Position numbers and translations under genes: made by a program. The notes under the pieces are model-generated. The model was not told where the DNA came from and ran no database searches. It saw nothing but the letters and a program-made list of their open reading frames with translations. From positions 1,612,001 through 1,676,000 of the forward strand of contig NZ_CP050307.1 in assembly GCF_014189535.1 (NCBI RefSeq): a DNA stretch of 64,000 nt. The letters run 5' to 3'. This DNA comes from Rhizobium lusitanum (GTDB lineage Bacteria; Pseudomonadota; Alphaproteobacteria; Rhizobiales; Rhizobiaceae). Position 1 is the first letter of the stretch. Each line of letters opens with the position of its first letter. Shown here piece by piece: positions 62,597 to 64,000 of the stretch.

Positions 62597-64000
62597 TTAC
62601 CCGATCGTCGCCCAGACGCCCTTGGTCTGGGTGTAGGACGTGAGCGCATCCATGCATTTGTCGCGACCGTTGCCGCTTTCCTTCCAGCCACCGAAGGGAA
62701 GCTGCATGTCGCCGGTCATATAGCTGTTGATATAGACCATCCCGGCCTCCACATCGCGAGCGAAACGGTGCGCCTTGCCAAGATCCGAGGTCCAGATGCC
62801 GGCGGCGAGACCGAAGCTGGTGTCGTTGGCAATTGAAACCGCCTCCTCAAAGCCATCGAAAGCAATGATGCTGGCGACGGGGCCGAAGATCTCTTCGCGG
62901 GCGATGGCCATCTGGTTGTTGACGCCGGTGAAGATCGTCGGCGAAACGAAGGCGCCCTTTTCCAGCCCTGCCGGAATGCCGCCGCCGAGCACGCATTCCG
63001 CGCCGGCCTGCTTGCCGATGCCGATATAGTTCAACACTCGCTTCTGCTGGCCGAAATCCACCAGCGGCCCCATGCTGGTATCAGGGTTCAGCGGATCGCC
63101 CGGTCGATAGCCCAATTCGGCCTTTTCGCGGAAGATATCGGTGAAGTCCTTGAGGATCTTGCGTTCCACGAGGATGCGCGACCCGGCGCAGCAGACCTCG
63201 CCCTGGTTCCCGAAAATGCCCATGGCTGCCCAGGAGGCAGCCGCCTCAAGATCGGCGGCGTCGGCCATGATGACATGCGGAGATTTGCCGCCGCATTCGG
63301 TCGAGACTTTCTTGAGGTTCGACTGGCCGGAATAGACCATCATCAACTTGCCGACCTCGACCGAGCCGGTAAACGCGATCTTCTCGACGTCACGATGAAG
63401 CGCGAGTGCCTTGCCCGCCTCCGGTCCGAAGCCGTTGACGACGTTGAGCACGCCCTCGGGGCCTCCCGCTTCGACGAAGAGGCGCGCGAGAAGAACAGCC
63501 GACAGCGGCGATTGTTCGGCCGGCTTCAGCACCACCGAATTGCCGGCCGACAGCGCGGGCGCGATTTTCCACGAGGTCATCAGCAACGGATAGTTCCAGG
63601 GCACGATGCACCCGACGACCCCGAGCGGCTGGCGCAGCACATAGGAAAGGATATCAGGGGACGTGGCGCCCACGCTTCCCTGTACCTTGTCGATGCATTC
63701 GGCGGTAAACCGGAAGCAAAGGACTGCCAACGGAATGTCGACGTTCAGCATCTCGCTGATCGGCTTGCCCATGTCCATCGTATCGATCAGGGCAAATTCC
63801 TCGCGATGCGCCTCGATGAGATCGGCAAAGCGCAGCATCACAGCCATGCGCTCGCGCGGCGCCTTTCGCGACCAGACACCAGACTTAAAGGCCTTCAGGC
63901 CGGATGCGACGGCGCGATCGATATCAGCGGCATCGCCCTGCGCCACTTCGGCGATTGTCGCGCCGTTGGCTGGGTTGATGCTTTCGAACAGCTTGCCGGA
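62597..64000 (-). CDS. NAD(P)-dependent aldehyde dehydrogenase (PuuC-like), 5' end beyond window
   Basis: At least 467 residues; the frame runs to the right edge without a start, with SGKLFESINPANGATIAEVA as the first visible part. It shows PWNYPLLMTSWKIAPALSAG, the NAD-site VEKIAFTGSVEVGKLM, the general-base Glu in STECGGKSP and the nucleophile Cys in GNQGEVCCAGSRI. The C-terminal SYMTGDMQLPFGGWKESGNG is complete, stop 62597. It resembles gamma-glutamyl-gamma-aminobutyraldehyde or betaine-aldehyde-type enzymes; the neighbouring genes that could define the pathway are outside the window. Confidence 0.9.
   Translation of the reverse strand, partial: SGKLFESINPANGATIAEVAQGDAADIDRAVASGLKAFKSGVWSRKAPRERMAVMLRFADLIEAHREEFALIDTMDMGKPISEMLNVDIPLAVLCFRFTAECIDKVQGSVGATSPDILSYVLRQPLGVVGCIVPWNYPLLMTSWKIAPALSAGNSVVLKPAEQSPLSAVLLARLFVEAGGPEGVLNVVNGFGPEAGKALALHRDVEKIAFTGSVEVGKLMMVYSGQSNLKKVSTECGGKSPHVIMADAADLEAAASWAAMGIFGNQGEVCCAGSRILVERKILKDFTDIFREKAELGYRPGDPLNPDTSMGPLVDFGQQKRVLNYIGIGKQAGAECVLGGGIPAGLEKGAFVSPTIFTGVNNQMAIAREEIFGPVASIIAFDGFEEAVSIANDTSFGLAAGIWTSDLGKAHRFARDVEAGMVYINSYMTGDMQLPFGGWKESGNGRDKCMDALTSYTQTKGVWATIG

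Overview
The window looks like an accessory replicon (large plasmid, chromid or genomic island) of an alphaproteobacterium, most likely a member of the Rhizobiaceae or a close relative. The support is qualitative: GC-rich sequence, dense catabolic operons each paired with an ABC importer, a lacEFGZK-like galactoside operon, a dnaE2 remnant, and IS6- and IS5-family debris. I saw no rRNA, tRNA, CRISPR array or replication origin.

Layout. (1) 1-5966, plus strand: tail of an M20 peptidase, an enolase-superfamily enzyme, an ectoine-hydrolase-like M24 protein, a CTP-synthase-like glutamine amidotransferase, a VOC protein, a 2-hydroxyacid dehydrogenase and a D-amino-acid-transaminase-like enzyme. 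(2) 6077-8427, minus: a polar-amino-acid ABC importer. (3) 8946-17508: an M24 protein on plus; then a minus-strand operon (pxpB, pxpC, gntR, 2-hydroxyacid dehydrogenase, N-carbamoyl hydrolase, gntR, second ectoine-hydrolase-like protein) with divergent pxpA. Three near-identical GntR-type palindromes (8674, 8865, 16611) tie blocks 2 and 3 into one candidate regulon for cyclic or N-blocked amino-acid derivatives. (4) 17509-22012: a permease relic, a lacI/sugar-efflux MFS pair with its own operator, and an IS6 element inserted in an IS5 remnant. (5) 22013-31784: HutC-type regulator, BMP-type (nucleoside) ABC importer, cysteine hydrolase, PfkB kinase, nucleoside phosphorylase, SIS protein and aldehyde dehydrogenase in one tightly coupled operon. 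(6) 31785-36400: scar region with IS6 fragments, an OmpA-like protein, an inverted-repeat pair, a YjbR-like gene, and dnaE2 and integrase fragments on either side of an intact IS6-family element. (7) 36546-43565: two LacI-type operators, a TIM-barrel isomerase-like gene, a sugar ABC importer and a GMC oxidoreductase. (8) 43642-46429: membrane M48 peptidase and an LprI-like protein. (9) 46585-55850: alpha- and beta-galactosidase with a CUT1-type importer and a divergent AraC regulator. (10) 55905-61905: TetR regulator divergent from an RND efflux operon. (11) 62104-64000: a small secreted protein and a partial aldehyde dehydrogenase.

A recurring oddity is the number of single-base frame breaks, most of them changes in the length of a short homopolymer (IS6 and IS5 transposases, aldehyde dehydrogenase, second RND adaptor, RND pump, and the missing stop between gntR and the BMP protein). 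Sequencing error is a serious alternative to real gene decay, so the broken genes are described both as seen and as they would read if repaired. The best candidates for undescribed biology are the nucleoside-type operon (22-31.8 kb) and the ring-opening/lactam regulon (1-17.5 kb). Their substrates cannot be read from the sequence.
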